Position numbers and translations under genes: made by a program | In this document: positions 47,210-54,975 of the stretch, piece after piece | How positions within the stretch are numbered: the stretch's first letter is position 1 | Layout: each line of letters begins with the position of its first letter | DNA from: Rubellimicrobium sp. | GTDB lineage: Bacteria > Pseudomonadota > Alphaproteobacteria > Rhodobacterales > Rhodobacteraceae | NCBI GenBank assembly: GCA_020852925.1 | Contig: JADYZU010000028.1 | Span: forward strand, 1 to 64,000 | Reading direction: 5' to 3' | DNA: 64,000 nt | Notes under the pieces: generated by a model | What the model was told of the DNA's origin: nothing | Database searches by the model: none | What the model saw: only the letters and a program-made list of their open reading frames with translations

Positions 47210-48216
47210 AGCCTGCAAACTCCCTGACCGATCTGGCGATCCGCTACGGTTTCCTTGTCCTGATGGCAGGGCTGATCGTGGTGTTCTCGATCGCCAAGCC
47301 CGCCTTCATGTCGCCGCAAAGCGGGGTCTTCATCCTTCAGTCGGTGGCGATCACCGGCATCCTTGCGCTGGGCGTCACCGCGACGCTGGTGGTGGACGGG
47401 TTCGACCTGTCGATCGGCTCGGTCGCCACGTCGGCGCTCATGCTGTCGGCCTATGTGCAGGTGATCTGGGGCCTTGGCGCGGTCGAGGCGGTGGTGCTCT
47501 GCCTTGCGATGGGGGCGGTTGTCGGGCTGGTCAACGGGTTGCTCATCGTCAAGATGAAGGTGCCCGATCTGCTGGCCACGCTGGGCATGATGTTCCTGCT
47601 GGTCGGGCTTCAGCGCATCCCGACCGAGGGCAATTCCATCTCGACGGGCATGGTTCTCAAGGACGGAACCACGGCGACCGGCACCTTCTCCGAGGCGTTT
47701 CTCATGCTCGGCCGGCACCGGATCGACTTCATCCTGCCGGATCTGGTGCCGCTGTCGGTGGTCTTCCTTCTGGTCATCGCCGTGCTGATCTGGGTGTTCT
47801 TCGAACGCACGCGGCACGGGCGGGTGATGTATGCGATCGGCTCGAACGCGCAGGCGGCGGCGCTGGCGGGAATCAACGTCTCGGGTTACCGCATCCTTGC
47901 CTATGTGATTTCCGGGGTCATGGCCTCGTTCGGGGGCGTCCTTCTGGCGGCGCGGCTGGGGCGGGGCGACGTGGCCTCGGGCAACAACCTGCTGCTCGAT
48001 TCGGTGGCGGCGGCGCTCATCGGCTTTGCCGTCCTCGGCGCGGCCAAGCCCAACGCCTTCGGCACCGCCATCGGCGCGCTCTTTGTCGGCATCCTGCTTC
48101 AGGGGCTGACCATGCTGAACGCGCCCTATTACACGCAGGACTTCATCAAGGGCGCGGTTCTTGTCGTCGCGCTCGTCTTCACTTTCGCGCTGTCGGCGCG
48201 CAGGGGGCGCGGCTGA
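47206..48216 (+). CDS. Sugar ABC transporter permease (RbsC-like)
   Basis: The 336-residue membrane protein has about eight to ten helices and the CUT2 permease pattern: GFDLSIGSVATSALM, GLVNGLLIVKMKVPDLLATLG, MYAIGSNAQAAALAGINV and the C-terminal LNAPYYTQDFIKG. It probably forms a homodimeric channel with the double ATPase encoded upstream (4-base overlap). The binding-protein gene follows after 47 bases. Confidence 0.9.
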   Translation: MKPANSLTDLAIRYGFLVLMAGLIVVFSIAKPAFMSPQSGVFILQSVAITGILALGVTATLVVDGFDLSIGSVATSALMLSAYVQVIWGLGAVEAVVLCLAMGAVVGLVNGLLIVKMKVPDLLATLGMMFLLVGLQRIPTEGNSISTGMVLKDGTTATGTFSEAFLMLGRHRIDFILPDLVPLSVVFLLVIAVLIWVFFERTRHGRVMYAIGSNAQAAALAGINVSGYRILAYVISGVMASFGGVLLAARLGRGDVASGNNLLLDSVAAALIGFAVLGAAKPNAFGTAIGALFVGILLQGLTMLNAPYYTQDFIKGAVLVVALVFTFALSARRGRG

Positions 48217-48263
48217 GGCCGGCCCGGATCACGAAACGACTCATCGGAGAAAGGGAGGATACC

Positions 48264-49304
48264 ATGATCTCCAGACGGACCTTCGGCATGCTTCTGGGCA
48301 GCGTCGCGCTGATCCCGGCCGTGGCGCGCGCGCAGGCGACGCCGCCGGCGCCGCTCGACAATCCCGGGCAGGTGACCATCGCCCTCGTGCGCTACCTGTC
48401 CACCGGCGACTTCTTCCAGGCCTATCTCTCGGGCGTGGAAAAGCAGGCGGCCGCGCTTGGCGTCAATCTCCAGGTGTTCGACAGCCGGCAGGATGCCGCG
48501 CTGCAGGCCGACATGGTCGATCAGGCGATCGCGCTCGGGGTGCAGGGCATCATCATCCAGCACGGCCTGACCGAATCCATGAAGGAGGCCGCCCAGCGCG
48601 CGGTCGATGCCGGGATCAAGGTCGTCGCCTTCGACGTGAACGTCGAGAACGACGCCATTCCCCAGATCGAGCAATCGGACCGCGACCTTGCGCGCCTCGC
48701 GCTCGAGGCGGCGCTGGCCGACAACGGCAACGAATTCGTCGCGGGTTACGTCTATGTCCCCGGCATCGCCCCGCTCGACCGCCGCGACGAGACCTGGCGC
48801 GAAGTGAAGGCCGCCAACCCCGGCATCAACGAAGTGGCGATGTTCGGCACCCTCGACAACCCGATCGCGAACTCGGTCGCCAACCAGGCGCGCGCGGTGC
48901 TGTCGGCCAACCCGAACATCACCGTCGTGTTCGCGCCCTATGACGAATTCGCCAAGGGCGTGAAGATCGCCGTGGACGAGGCCGGCATGTCCGGTCAGGT
49001 GTCGATCTATGCGGCCGACATCTCGACCGCCGACATCGCGCTCATGCGCGAGCCGGGGTCGAGCTGGAAGGCCACCGCCGCCACCAACCCCGCCGTGGTG
49101 GGCGAGGTGTCGGTGCGCGCGCTGGCCATGATGCTGGCCGGAGAGGATCCGGGCCACAACGTCATCGTGCCGCCCACCCTGATCACCCAGGCGATGCTGA
49201 ACGAACTCGACATCAGCAACATGGAGGAACTGGGGGCCAAGCTTCCGGCCTTCGCCCATGCCGATGTCGTCGTCCCCGAGTGGATGCCGCTGCCGGCGCG
49301 CTGA
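48264..49304 (+). CDS. Sugar ABC transporter substrate-binding protein
   Basis: The 346-residue protein has a twin-arginine-like start (SRRTFGMLLGSVALIPAVARA, signal about 1-25) and a type I periplasmic-binding fold as in RbsB: VTIALVRYLSTGDFFQAYLSG, VFDSRQDAALQADMVDQAI, GIIIQHGL, DAGIKVVAFDVN, VVFAPYDEFAKG. It is the ligand-sensing part of the importer. Two strong hairpins follow it (49317-49373), which often stabilise the mRNA of binding-protein genes so that they outnumber the membrane parts. Confidence 0.9.
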   Translation: MISRRTFGMLLGSVALIPAVARAQATPPAPLDNPGQVTIALVRYLSTGDFFQAYLSGVEKQAAALGVNLQVFDSRQDAALQADMVDQAIALGVQGIIIQHGLTESMKEAAQRAVDAGIKVVAFDVNVENDAIPQIEQSDRDLARLALEAALADNGNEFVAGYVYVPGIAPLDRRDETWREVKAANPGINEVAMFGTLDNPIANSVANQARAVLSANPNITVVFAPYDEFAKGVKIAVDEAGMSGQVSIYAADISTADIALMREPGSSWKATAATNPAVVGEVSVRALAMMLAGEDPGHNVIVPPTLITQAMLNELDISNMEELGAKLPAFAHADVVVPEWMPLPAR

Positions 49305-49316
49305 TCCCGCTGCCGG

Positions 49317-49332
49317 CCGCCCTGCCGGGCGG
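49317..49332 (+). other. mRNA hairpin 1 after the binding-protein gene
   Basis: Stem CCGCCC/GGGCGG with a 4-base loop, 13 bases beyond the stop. With the next hairpin it fills the 112-base gap before the first transketolase gene. Confidence 0.4.
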
Positions 49333-49350
49333 TCGGCCCCGTCTGCTGTC

Positions 49351-49373
49351 ACGGGCCGGTCATTCCGGCCCGT
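49351..49373 (+). other. mRNA hairpin 2 before the transketolase genes
   Basis: A perfect 9-base stem ACGGGCCGG/CCGGCCCGT with a 5-base loop. No T-run follows, so it is more likely a stabiliser or a partial block that lowers expression of the downstream enzymes than a full terminator. Confidence 0.45.
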
Positions 49374-49416
49374 GGCCATCTGTCTGCCTGCTGCCGTCGC
49401 CGAAGAGGAGAAACCG

Positions 49417-50349
49417 TTGCGCAACGAACGAACCACCGAGGAAATCGCCCACGGCATCCGTGCGCGCGTCTTCGAACACACGATCCGCAACAACGGCGGC
49501 TATCTGAGCCAGGCCGCCTCGGCGGCGGAACAGCTCGCCTTTCTCTACAACGAGGCGCTGAACCTTGGCCCCTCGACCATGCCGATGGTGCCGCCGCCCT
49601 TTGCCGGCGTGCCTTCGGCCTCGAACCACGACTACCGCACCGGCGCGGGCTACAACGGCCCGTTCGACGCGGTGCACGACCGGCTGTTCATCGCCCCCGC
49701 GCATTACGCGCTTGTCGCCTATGCCTGCCTCATCGAAGTGGGCCGCATGGCGCCCGAGGGCCTCGAGATGTTCAACAAGGACGGCTCCTCGGTCGAGATG
49801 ATCGGCGCCGAACATTCGCCGGGGATGGAGGTGCACAACGGCACCCTCGGCATCGGGCTGTCGACCGGCGCGGGCCTGGCCTGGGGGCGCAAGCGCAAGG
49901 GTGACACCGGCGAGGTCTGCGTCTTCATGTCCGACGGCGAGGTGCAGGAGGGCCAGACCTGGGAGGCGGTGCAGGCCGCCGCCCATCACGGGGTCGACAA
50001 TCTCTGGGCGATCATGGACGTGAACCGCCAGCAATGCGACGGCGCCATGGACAGCGTGATGACCGTGGGAGACATCGCCACCAAGCTGCGCAACTTCGGT
50101 GCCGTCGTGGCCGAGGTGGACGCCCATGACATCCCCGCCCTGCGCGAGGCCAGGGCCACCCCGCACGAGGGGCGCCCCCTCATCATCCTGGCGCATTCGA
50201 GCCCGACCCAGGGCATGGATTTCCTCATGCGCCGCTTTCCGCGGCTGCATTACGTCCGCTTCAAGACCGAGGAGGAGCGCGCCGAGATGAACATCGCCAT
50301 CGCCGCGGAACTGGGCATCGAACCTGTCGATCTGGGCGGAGGGCACTGA
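49417..50349 (+). CDS. Transketolase-like protein, N-terminal (thiamine diphosphate) half
   Basis: The 310-residue protein corresponds to the first third to half of a transketolase. The ThDP motif is MSDGEVQEGQTWEA followed by MDVNRQQ, with Ser in place of the first Gly of GDG. HSPGMEVHNGTLGIGLSTG (substrate and cofactor loop) and HYALVAYACLIEVG are typical. I start at a TTG at 49417, 6 bases after GAGGAG; there is no ATG in the right place, and the frame upstream is not family-like. Its partner is the next gene, whose start is 2 bases after this stop. The pair is a split transketolase, as in apulose-4-phosphate transketolase and other two-subunit forms. Confidence 0.88.
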   Translation: MRNERTTEEIAHGIRARVFEHTIRNNGGYLSQAASAAEQLAFLYNEALNLGPSTMPMVPPPFAGVPSASNHDYRTGAGYNGPFDAVHDRLFIAPAHYALVAYACLIEVGRMAPEGLEMFNKDGSSVEMIGAEHSPGMEVHNGTLGIGLSTGAGLAWGRKRKGDTGEVCVFMSDGEVQEGQTWEAVQAAAHHGVDNLWAIMDVNRQQCDGAMDSVMTVGDIATKLRNFGAVVAEVDAHDIPALREARATPHEGRPLIILAHSSPTQGMDFLMRRFPRLHYVRFKTEEERAEMNIAIAAELGIEPVDLGGGH

Positions 50350-50350
50350 C

Positions 50351-51355
50351 ATGGTGGAAATGGTCAATCGCCCCTACGCGCGCGCCTTCGAATCCTACGC
50401 GGTGCAGCATCCCGAAGTGCTCTGCCTGTCGGCCGACCTCACCTCGAGCTGCGAGATCGACGGTTTCCGTGATCGTCACCCGGATCAGTTCCTCTCGCTC
50501 GGCATGGCGGAACAGAACATGCTGAGCTTTGCCGGCGGCCTCGGCCTTGCCGGGTTCCGGCCGTTCCTGCACAGCTTCGGCGTGTTCCTCTACCGCCGGC
50601 CCTATGATCAGCTCATGGCCTCGATCGCCTATCCGCGGCGGCAGGTGCGGCTCATGGGGTTCCTGCCCGGCGTCACCACGCCCGGCGGCATGACCCATCA
50701 GGCGATCGAGGACATCGCCGTGATGCGCACGATCCCGAACATGACCGTTCTGGAAACCGGCGACGCCACCGAGGTGGAATCGGTCGTGGCCGAGGCCGAC
50801 ACCGTCGATGGCCCGGTCTATGTGCGCATCCTGCGCGGATCGGTGCCGCGCCTGTTCGACACGCCGCTGCGCATCGGACAGATGCGGGTGCTGTCCGAAG
50901 GGACCGATGTCCTTGTCGTCACCGCCGGCATCACCACCGAAGAGGCGATCCGCGCGCGCGGTGCCCTTGACCGGGCCGGGGTCTCGGTCCGGCATCTGCA
51001 TCTGAACACGCTCAAGCCCTTTGACGCGGCGCAGATCGTCGCCCATGCGCAATCGGTGCGCCACGGGGTCGTCACGCTGGAAAACCACCTTGTCGCGGGG
51101 GGTATCGGCTCCATGGTGGCCGAGGCGCTGGCCGAAGCCGGCCTTGCCCGCCGCCTGATCAGGCTTGGCCTTCAGGACACCTATGCGCATGGCGGCTCGC
51201 GCCCCTATCTCATGAAATTCTACGGGATGGACGCGCTGTCGCTGGTGCGGGCGGTCGAGCGGCTGACCGGCGAAGCGACCGGCATCGACGAGGATGCGCT
51301 GGCCGAGGCGCGCGTCGAGGCGGTGCATTCCGCGGTGAAGGCAGAGGCGCTCTGA
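50351..51355 (+). CDS. Transketolase-like protein, C-terminal (pyrimidine-binding) half
   Basis: The 334-residue protein has the pyrimidine domain (about 5-165) with the glutamate of SLGMAEQNMLSFAGGL that activates thiamine, and the C-terminal transketolase domain (about 190-315) with VLVVTAGITTEEAI and ENHLVAGGIGSMVAE. The layout is also shared with DXP synthase and E1 beta subunits. It forms one active site with the upstream half. It overlaps the RLP gene by 1 base (TGATG), so the three products should be made in similar amounts. Confidence 0.88.
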   Translation: MVEMVNRPYARAFESYAVQHPEVLCLSADLTSSCEIDGFRDRHPDQFLSLGMAEQNMLSFAGGLGLAGFRPFLHSFGVFLYRRPYDQLMASIAYPRRQVRLMGFLPGVTTPGGMTHQAIEDIAVMRTIPNMTVLETGDATEVESVVAEADTVDGPVYVRILRGSVPRLFDTPLRIGQMRVLSEGTDVLVVTAGITTEEAIRARGALDRAGVSVRHLHLNTLKPFDAAQIVAHAQSVRHGVVTLENHLVAGGIGSMVAEALAEAGLARRLIRLGLQDTYAHGGSRPYLMKFYGMDALSLVRAVERLTGEATGIDEDALAEARVEAVHSAVKAEAL

Positions 51356-52506
51356 TGCGGTTTCGCGTCACCTACCGCCTTCTTGCCGCCGACGGCCCCG
51401 AGGCGCGCAACCGCGCCGAAGGCATCGCCCGCGAACAGACGGTCGAGATCCCGCGCGACGTGATCCCGCGCGGCTATGTCCGCGACGAAATCCTGGGCCG
51501 GATCGAGGATGTGGGCCAGATCGCCGCCAGCGTGTGGGAGGCGGTCATCTCCTATTCGCCCGACAGCGCCGGGGATGAGGTGACCCAGTTCCTCAACGTG
51601 GTGTTCGGCAATTCCTCGATCCAGCAGGGCATCCGCGTCACCGCCATCGACCCCGGCGAGACCATGGCCGACCGCCTGCCGCGCCCGCGTCACGGCATCG
51701 CCGGCATCCGCAGGCTGGCCCGGCGCGAACGCGGCGCCCTCATCGCCCCGGTGCTCAAGCCGATGGGTCTGCCGCCGGACTATTTCGCCCGCATCGCCGC
51801 CGGCTGCGTGCGCGGCGGCGCCGATATCGTGAAGGAGGACCACGGCCTTGCCGGTCAGCCGGCGGCGCCGTTCCGCGCCCGCGTCGCCGCCACCGCCCGC
51901 GCCGTGGCCGAGGAAAACGCCCGCAGCGGGCGCAACGCGCTCTATTTCCCCAATCTCTCGGGCCGGCCCGAAGAGATCGCGGACAACCTGCATTTCGCCA
52001 AGGAGGCCGGCGCCCACGGGATCATCGTCATGCCGGGCCTGTTCGGTTTCGGCACGGTGGCGCGGATCGCGCAGGACGCGGCCCTTGATCTGCCGGTGAT
52101 GACGCATCCTGCCTTCCTTGGCCCCTATGTCCTGGCGCCCGATACCGGGTTCGACCACGGCACGCTATTCGGCACGATCCAGCGGCTCTCGGGGGCCGAT
52201 ATCTCGGTGTTTCCGAACGTGGGCGGACGTTTCGGCTTCAGCGCCGCCGAATGCCGCCAGATCGCCGATGCCTGCCGCGATCCCGCCGGCCACGGCCCCG
52301 CGATCCTGCCCAGCCCCGGCGGCGGCATGAGCGTGGAGCGCGCGGCCGACATGACCGCGATGTATGGCGAGGATGCCGTGCTGTTGCTGGGCGGCAGCCT
52401 GCTGCGCGACCCCGACCGCATCGGCGACGAGATCGCCCTCATGCGCGAGGCGCTGGACCGGGCCGGGAACGGGAACGGGGCCGTGGACGGTATCGGGGCC
52501 GGCTAG
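51355..52506 (+). CDS. RuBisCO-like protein (type IV)
   Basis: The 383-residue protein is a RuBisCO large-subunit homologue, shorter than true RuBisCO (about 470). N-terminal domain about 1-115 with EQTVEIP. The barrel keeps Lys135 (LKPMGL), the carbamylated-type lysine Lys160 and Asp162 (IVKEDHGL), FPNLSG, HPAFLG, FPNVGGRF and the phosphate loops PGGGM and LLGGS. RuBisCO's second lysine of KPKLGL is missing (Met, one residue shorter) and the Glu after the metal Asp is His163. Carboxylation is therefore unlikely. Known RLPs enolise or isomerise methylthioribulose-phosphates or act on oxo-isoapionate phosphate. Beside MtnK and MtnA, isomerisation of a 5-(methylthio/deoxy)ribulose-1-phosphate is my best guess. 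Confidence 0.9.
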   Translation: MRFRVTYRLLAADGPEARNRAEGIAREQTVEIPRDVIPRGYVRDEILGRIEDVGQIAASVWEAVISYSPDSAGDEVTQFLNVVFGNSSIQQGIRVTAIDPGETMADRLPRPRHGIAGIRRLARRERGALIAPVLKPMGLPPDYFARIAAGCVRGGADIVKEDHGLAGQPAAPFRARVAATARAVAEENARSGRNALYFPNLSGRPEEIADNLHFAKEAGAHGIIVMPGLFGFGTVARIAQDAALDLPVMTHPAFLGPYVLAPDTGFDHGTLFGTIQRLSGADISVFPNVGGRFGFSAAECRQIADACRDPAGHGPAILPSPGGGMSVERAADMTAMYGEDAVLLLGGSLLRDPDRIGDEIALMREALDRAGNGNGAVDGIGAG

Positions 52507-53663
52507 CCGCCCCTGCCCGCCCCCCGCGCCAGTTCGGCAGCGACGATCATGCGCTGGATGTCGCTCGTGCCTTCGTAGATGCGGCAGATCCGGGCATCGC
52601 GAAAGAGGCGCTCGGCGGCATGATCCCGCAGATAGCCATAGCCGCCCAGCACCTGGATCGCCTCTGACGCGACCCATTCCGCGCTTTCCGATGCATGAAG
52701 CTTGGCCAGCGCGGCCTCGGTCCGGCAGTCCTGTCCGGCATCGCGCAACCGCGCCGCATGGTGCAGATAGGCCCGCCCGGTCTCGAGGCGCATGCGCATG
52801 TCGGCCAGACGGAACCCGACCGCCTGATGCTCGATCAAGGCCTTGCCGAAGGTGCGCCGCTCGCGCGCATGGGCAAGCGCCAGGTCGAAGGCCGCCCGCA
52901 TCAGCCCCACCGATTGCGCCGCGATGCCAAGCCGCCCCAGTTCCAGCGTCCCCATCGCCAGCGCATAGCCCCCGCCCAAGGTGCCCAGCACATGGTCATC
53001 GGCCACGAACACGCCATCCAGCCCGACCTGCGCGGTTTCCGAGGCCGACAGGCCCAGCTTTTCCTCGATCCGCAGCACCGAATAGCCGGGCGCCCCCGGC
53101 GCGACCAGAAAGGCGGTGATGCGGCGGCGGGGATCGTCGCTGTCCACCGCGGCAAAGACGATGGCGATATCGGCGGATTTCCCGTTCGACATGAACTGCT
53201 TGGTGCCGCTCAGCCGATAGCCTCCGGCAACGCGTTCGGCCCGCGTGGCAAGGGCGAATGCGTTCGATCCCGCCTCGGGTTCGGTCAGGCCGAAGGCCCC
53301 CATCATCCGCCCCCGGGCCAGCGGCCGCAGGTAACGCTCCTGCTGCATCGGCGTGCCGTGCCGCAGGAGCGGGTTCAGGACAAGGCCGTTGTGCAGCGCC
53401 ATCATCGCCCCGATGCTGCCGTCGGCGGCAGCCATCTCCTCGATCGCCATGACATAGCTCAGGTGATCGGCGCCCACCCCGCCCAGCGCCTCGGGCACGA
53501 GCATGCCAAGAAACCCCTGCGCGCCCAGCGCCTGCATCTCCTCGTGCGGGAAGGCCCCTGACCGGTCGCGCGCGGCGGCGCCGGGGGCAATGCGCCCCTG
53601 CGCGAACGCGCGGGCGCTGTCGCGGATCATCCGCTGGTCTTCGCTCAAGAGGATGTCGTGCAT
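52503..53663 (-). CDS. Acyl-CoA dehydrogenase
   Basis: This FAD enzyme oxidises an acyl-CoA to the 2-enoyl-CoA. The 386-residue protein has GAFGLTEPEAGSNA and the FAD segment GTKQFMSNGKSADI, with AIQVLGGYGYLRDHAAERLFRDARICRIYEGTSDIQ seen in pieces (QVLGGYGYLRDH and IYEGTSDIQR); the catalytic glutamate is the one in YEGT. I use the ATG at 53663 (MHDILLSEDQ). The gene overlaps the upstream CoA transferase gene by 19 bases and ends 4 bases inside the RLP gene's stop. Chain length is unknown. Confidence 0.9.
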   Translation of the reverse strand: MHDILLSEDQRMIRDSARAFAQGRIAPGAAARDRSGAFPHEEMQALGAQGFLGMLVPEALGGVGADHLSYVMAIEEMAAADGSIGAMMALHNGLVLNPLLRHGTPMQQERYLRPLARGRMMGAFGLTEPEAGSNAFALATRAERVAGGYRLSGTKQFMSNGKSADIAIVFAAVDSDDPRRRITAFLVAPGAPGYSVLRIEEKLGLSASETAQVGLDGVFVADDHVLGTLGGGYALAMGTLELGRLGIAAQSVGLMRAAFDLALAHARERRTFGKALIEHQAVGFRLADMRMRLETGRAYLHHAARLRDAGQDCRTEAALAKLHASESAEWVASEAIQVLGGYGYLRDHAAERLFRDARICRIYEGTSDIQRMIVAAELARGAGRGG

Positions 53664-54886
53664 GTCCGGCCCCCCTGTGCCGATTGTCCGGGAAGGTGAA
53701 GGATGCCATCCGCCACCAGACGGGCGATCTCCTGCGGCCCAAGGCCAAGGCGGCCGGACAGGATTCCCGGTCCGTCCCCGCCCAGTTCCGGCGCCGCCCG
53801 GTCCGGCGCCGCCCACATCGCGGAAAACCGCACCGGCTGCGCCATCACCCGTTCGTCCCCGCGCGGCCCCGGCACCCGCGGCAGCAGGCCCCGCGCCCCG
53901 ACCTGCGGCCCCGCCACCGCCTCGGGCAGGGTCAGGATCGGCGCTGCCGGCACGTCATGCGCGCCCAGCGCGGCCAGCACCTCTCCGACCCCGCGCAGCG
54001 CGCTCCAGCTCTCGATCTCGGCCCGAAGCGCGGCGTGATTGTCGTTGCGCACCCCGTTCGAGGAAAACCGCGCGTCATCAGCCAGTTCCGGCCGCCCCAT
54101 CGCGGCGGCGAGTTTCGCGAACTGCCGCGGGTTCAGCACCGCAATGGTGAAATGCCCGTCGCGTGCCGCGAACACCCCGAAGGGCGCCCCCAGCGGATGC
54201 CGGTTGCCGACCCGGCCCGGTGGTGCGCGGCCATGCACAAGCTGGGCCAGCGCCGCGGGCATGAAGCTGAACAGGCAGTCATGCATCGCCACATCGACAT
54301 GCTGCCCCCGCCCGGTCGTGCCGCGCGCGATCAGCGCCGCCAGCGCCGCCCAGGACGCGAACAACCCCGAGGCAAGATCCGCGATCGACTCGCCGGTCAT
54401 GGTCGGCGGGCCGTCCGGCTCTCCGGTCAGGGTCATGAATCCGGTCACGGCCTGGATCACAAGATCATAGGCCGGCAGGTCGCCCATCGGGCTGTTCCTG
54501 CCAAAGCCCGAGATCGACACCTGGATGAGACGCGGATTGTCCGCAGCCAGCAGATCGAACCCCAGGCCCATGCGGTCCATCACCCCGGGGCGGAAATTCT
54601 CGACCAGAATGTCGCTCTCGCGCGCCAGCGCCCGCAGGATGCCCCGCCCTTCGGCGCTGCGCAGGTCAAGCGCCAGGCTCTTCTTGCCGCGATTGAGCAG
54701 GCGAAACAGCCCCCCGGTCCCGTCGCGCAGGGGCGGCACATGGCGATAGTCGTCGCCCTGCGGCGTCTCGATCTTCACCACCTCGGCCCCCAGATCGGCC
54801 AGCAGCGCGGTGCAGAACGGCCCCGCCAGCACCCGCGTGAGGTCAAGCACGCGAATCCCGTCCAGACAGGGTGCCATCATCGCCAT
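53645..54886 (-). CDS. CaiB/BaiF-type (class III) CoA transferase
   Basis: The 413-residue protein moves CoA between carboxylic acids. It has VLDLTRVLAGPFCTALLADLGAEVVKIE cut here to VLDLTRVLAGPFC, NRGKKSLALDL, YDLVIQAVTGFM and the catalytic aspartate in GRGQHVDVAMHD (about residue 182-183). With the acyl-CoA dehydrogenase it makes a small operon for activating and oxidising an organic acid, regulated presumably by the divergent LysR gene. Close by ATG codons at 54880 and 54877 are possible starts. Confidence 0.88.
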   Translation of the reverse strand: MAMMAPCLDGIRVLDLTRVLAGPFCTALLADLGAEVVKIETPQGDDYRHVPPLRDGTGGLFRLLNRGKKSLALDLRSAEGRGILRALARESDILVENFRPGVMDRMGLGFDLLAADNPRLIQVSISGFGRNSPMGDLPAYDLVIQAVTGFMTLTGEPDGPPTMTGESIADLASGLFASWAALAALIARGTTGRGQHVDVAMHDCLFSFMPAALAQLVHGRAPPGRVGNRHPLGAPFGVFAARDGHFTIAVLNPRQFAKLAAAMGRPELADDARFSSNGVRNDNHAALRAEIESWSALRGVGEVLAALGAHDVPAAPILTLPEAVAGPQVGARGLLPRVPGPRGDERVMAQPVRFSAMWAAPDRAAPELGGDGPGILSGRLGLGPQEIARLVADGILHLPGQSAQGGRTCTTSS

Positions 54887-54975
54887 CCTCCGCCCCAGAT
54901 TACCCGGCGACAGGATGACAAGGCCCCCGTATAGAAGTAAGAACCGATTTCAAGCGATGATCATAGAAATTTCCG

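Noticed and set aside
49417-52506. D-apiose/D-apionate pathway as the role of the split transketolase and RLP
   Set aside because: Both protein types occur in apiose breakdown, but no FGGY-type apulose kinase or apionate enzymes are present, while mtnK and mtnA are. Kept only as an alternative.
51355-52506. True CO2-fixing RuBisCO
   Set aside because: Key catalytic residues are changed, the protein is too short, and there is no small subunit or phosphoribulokinase gene.
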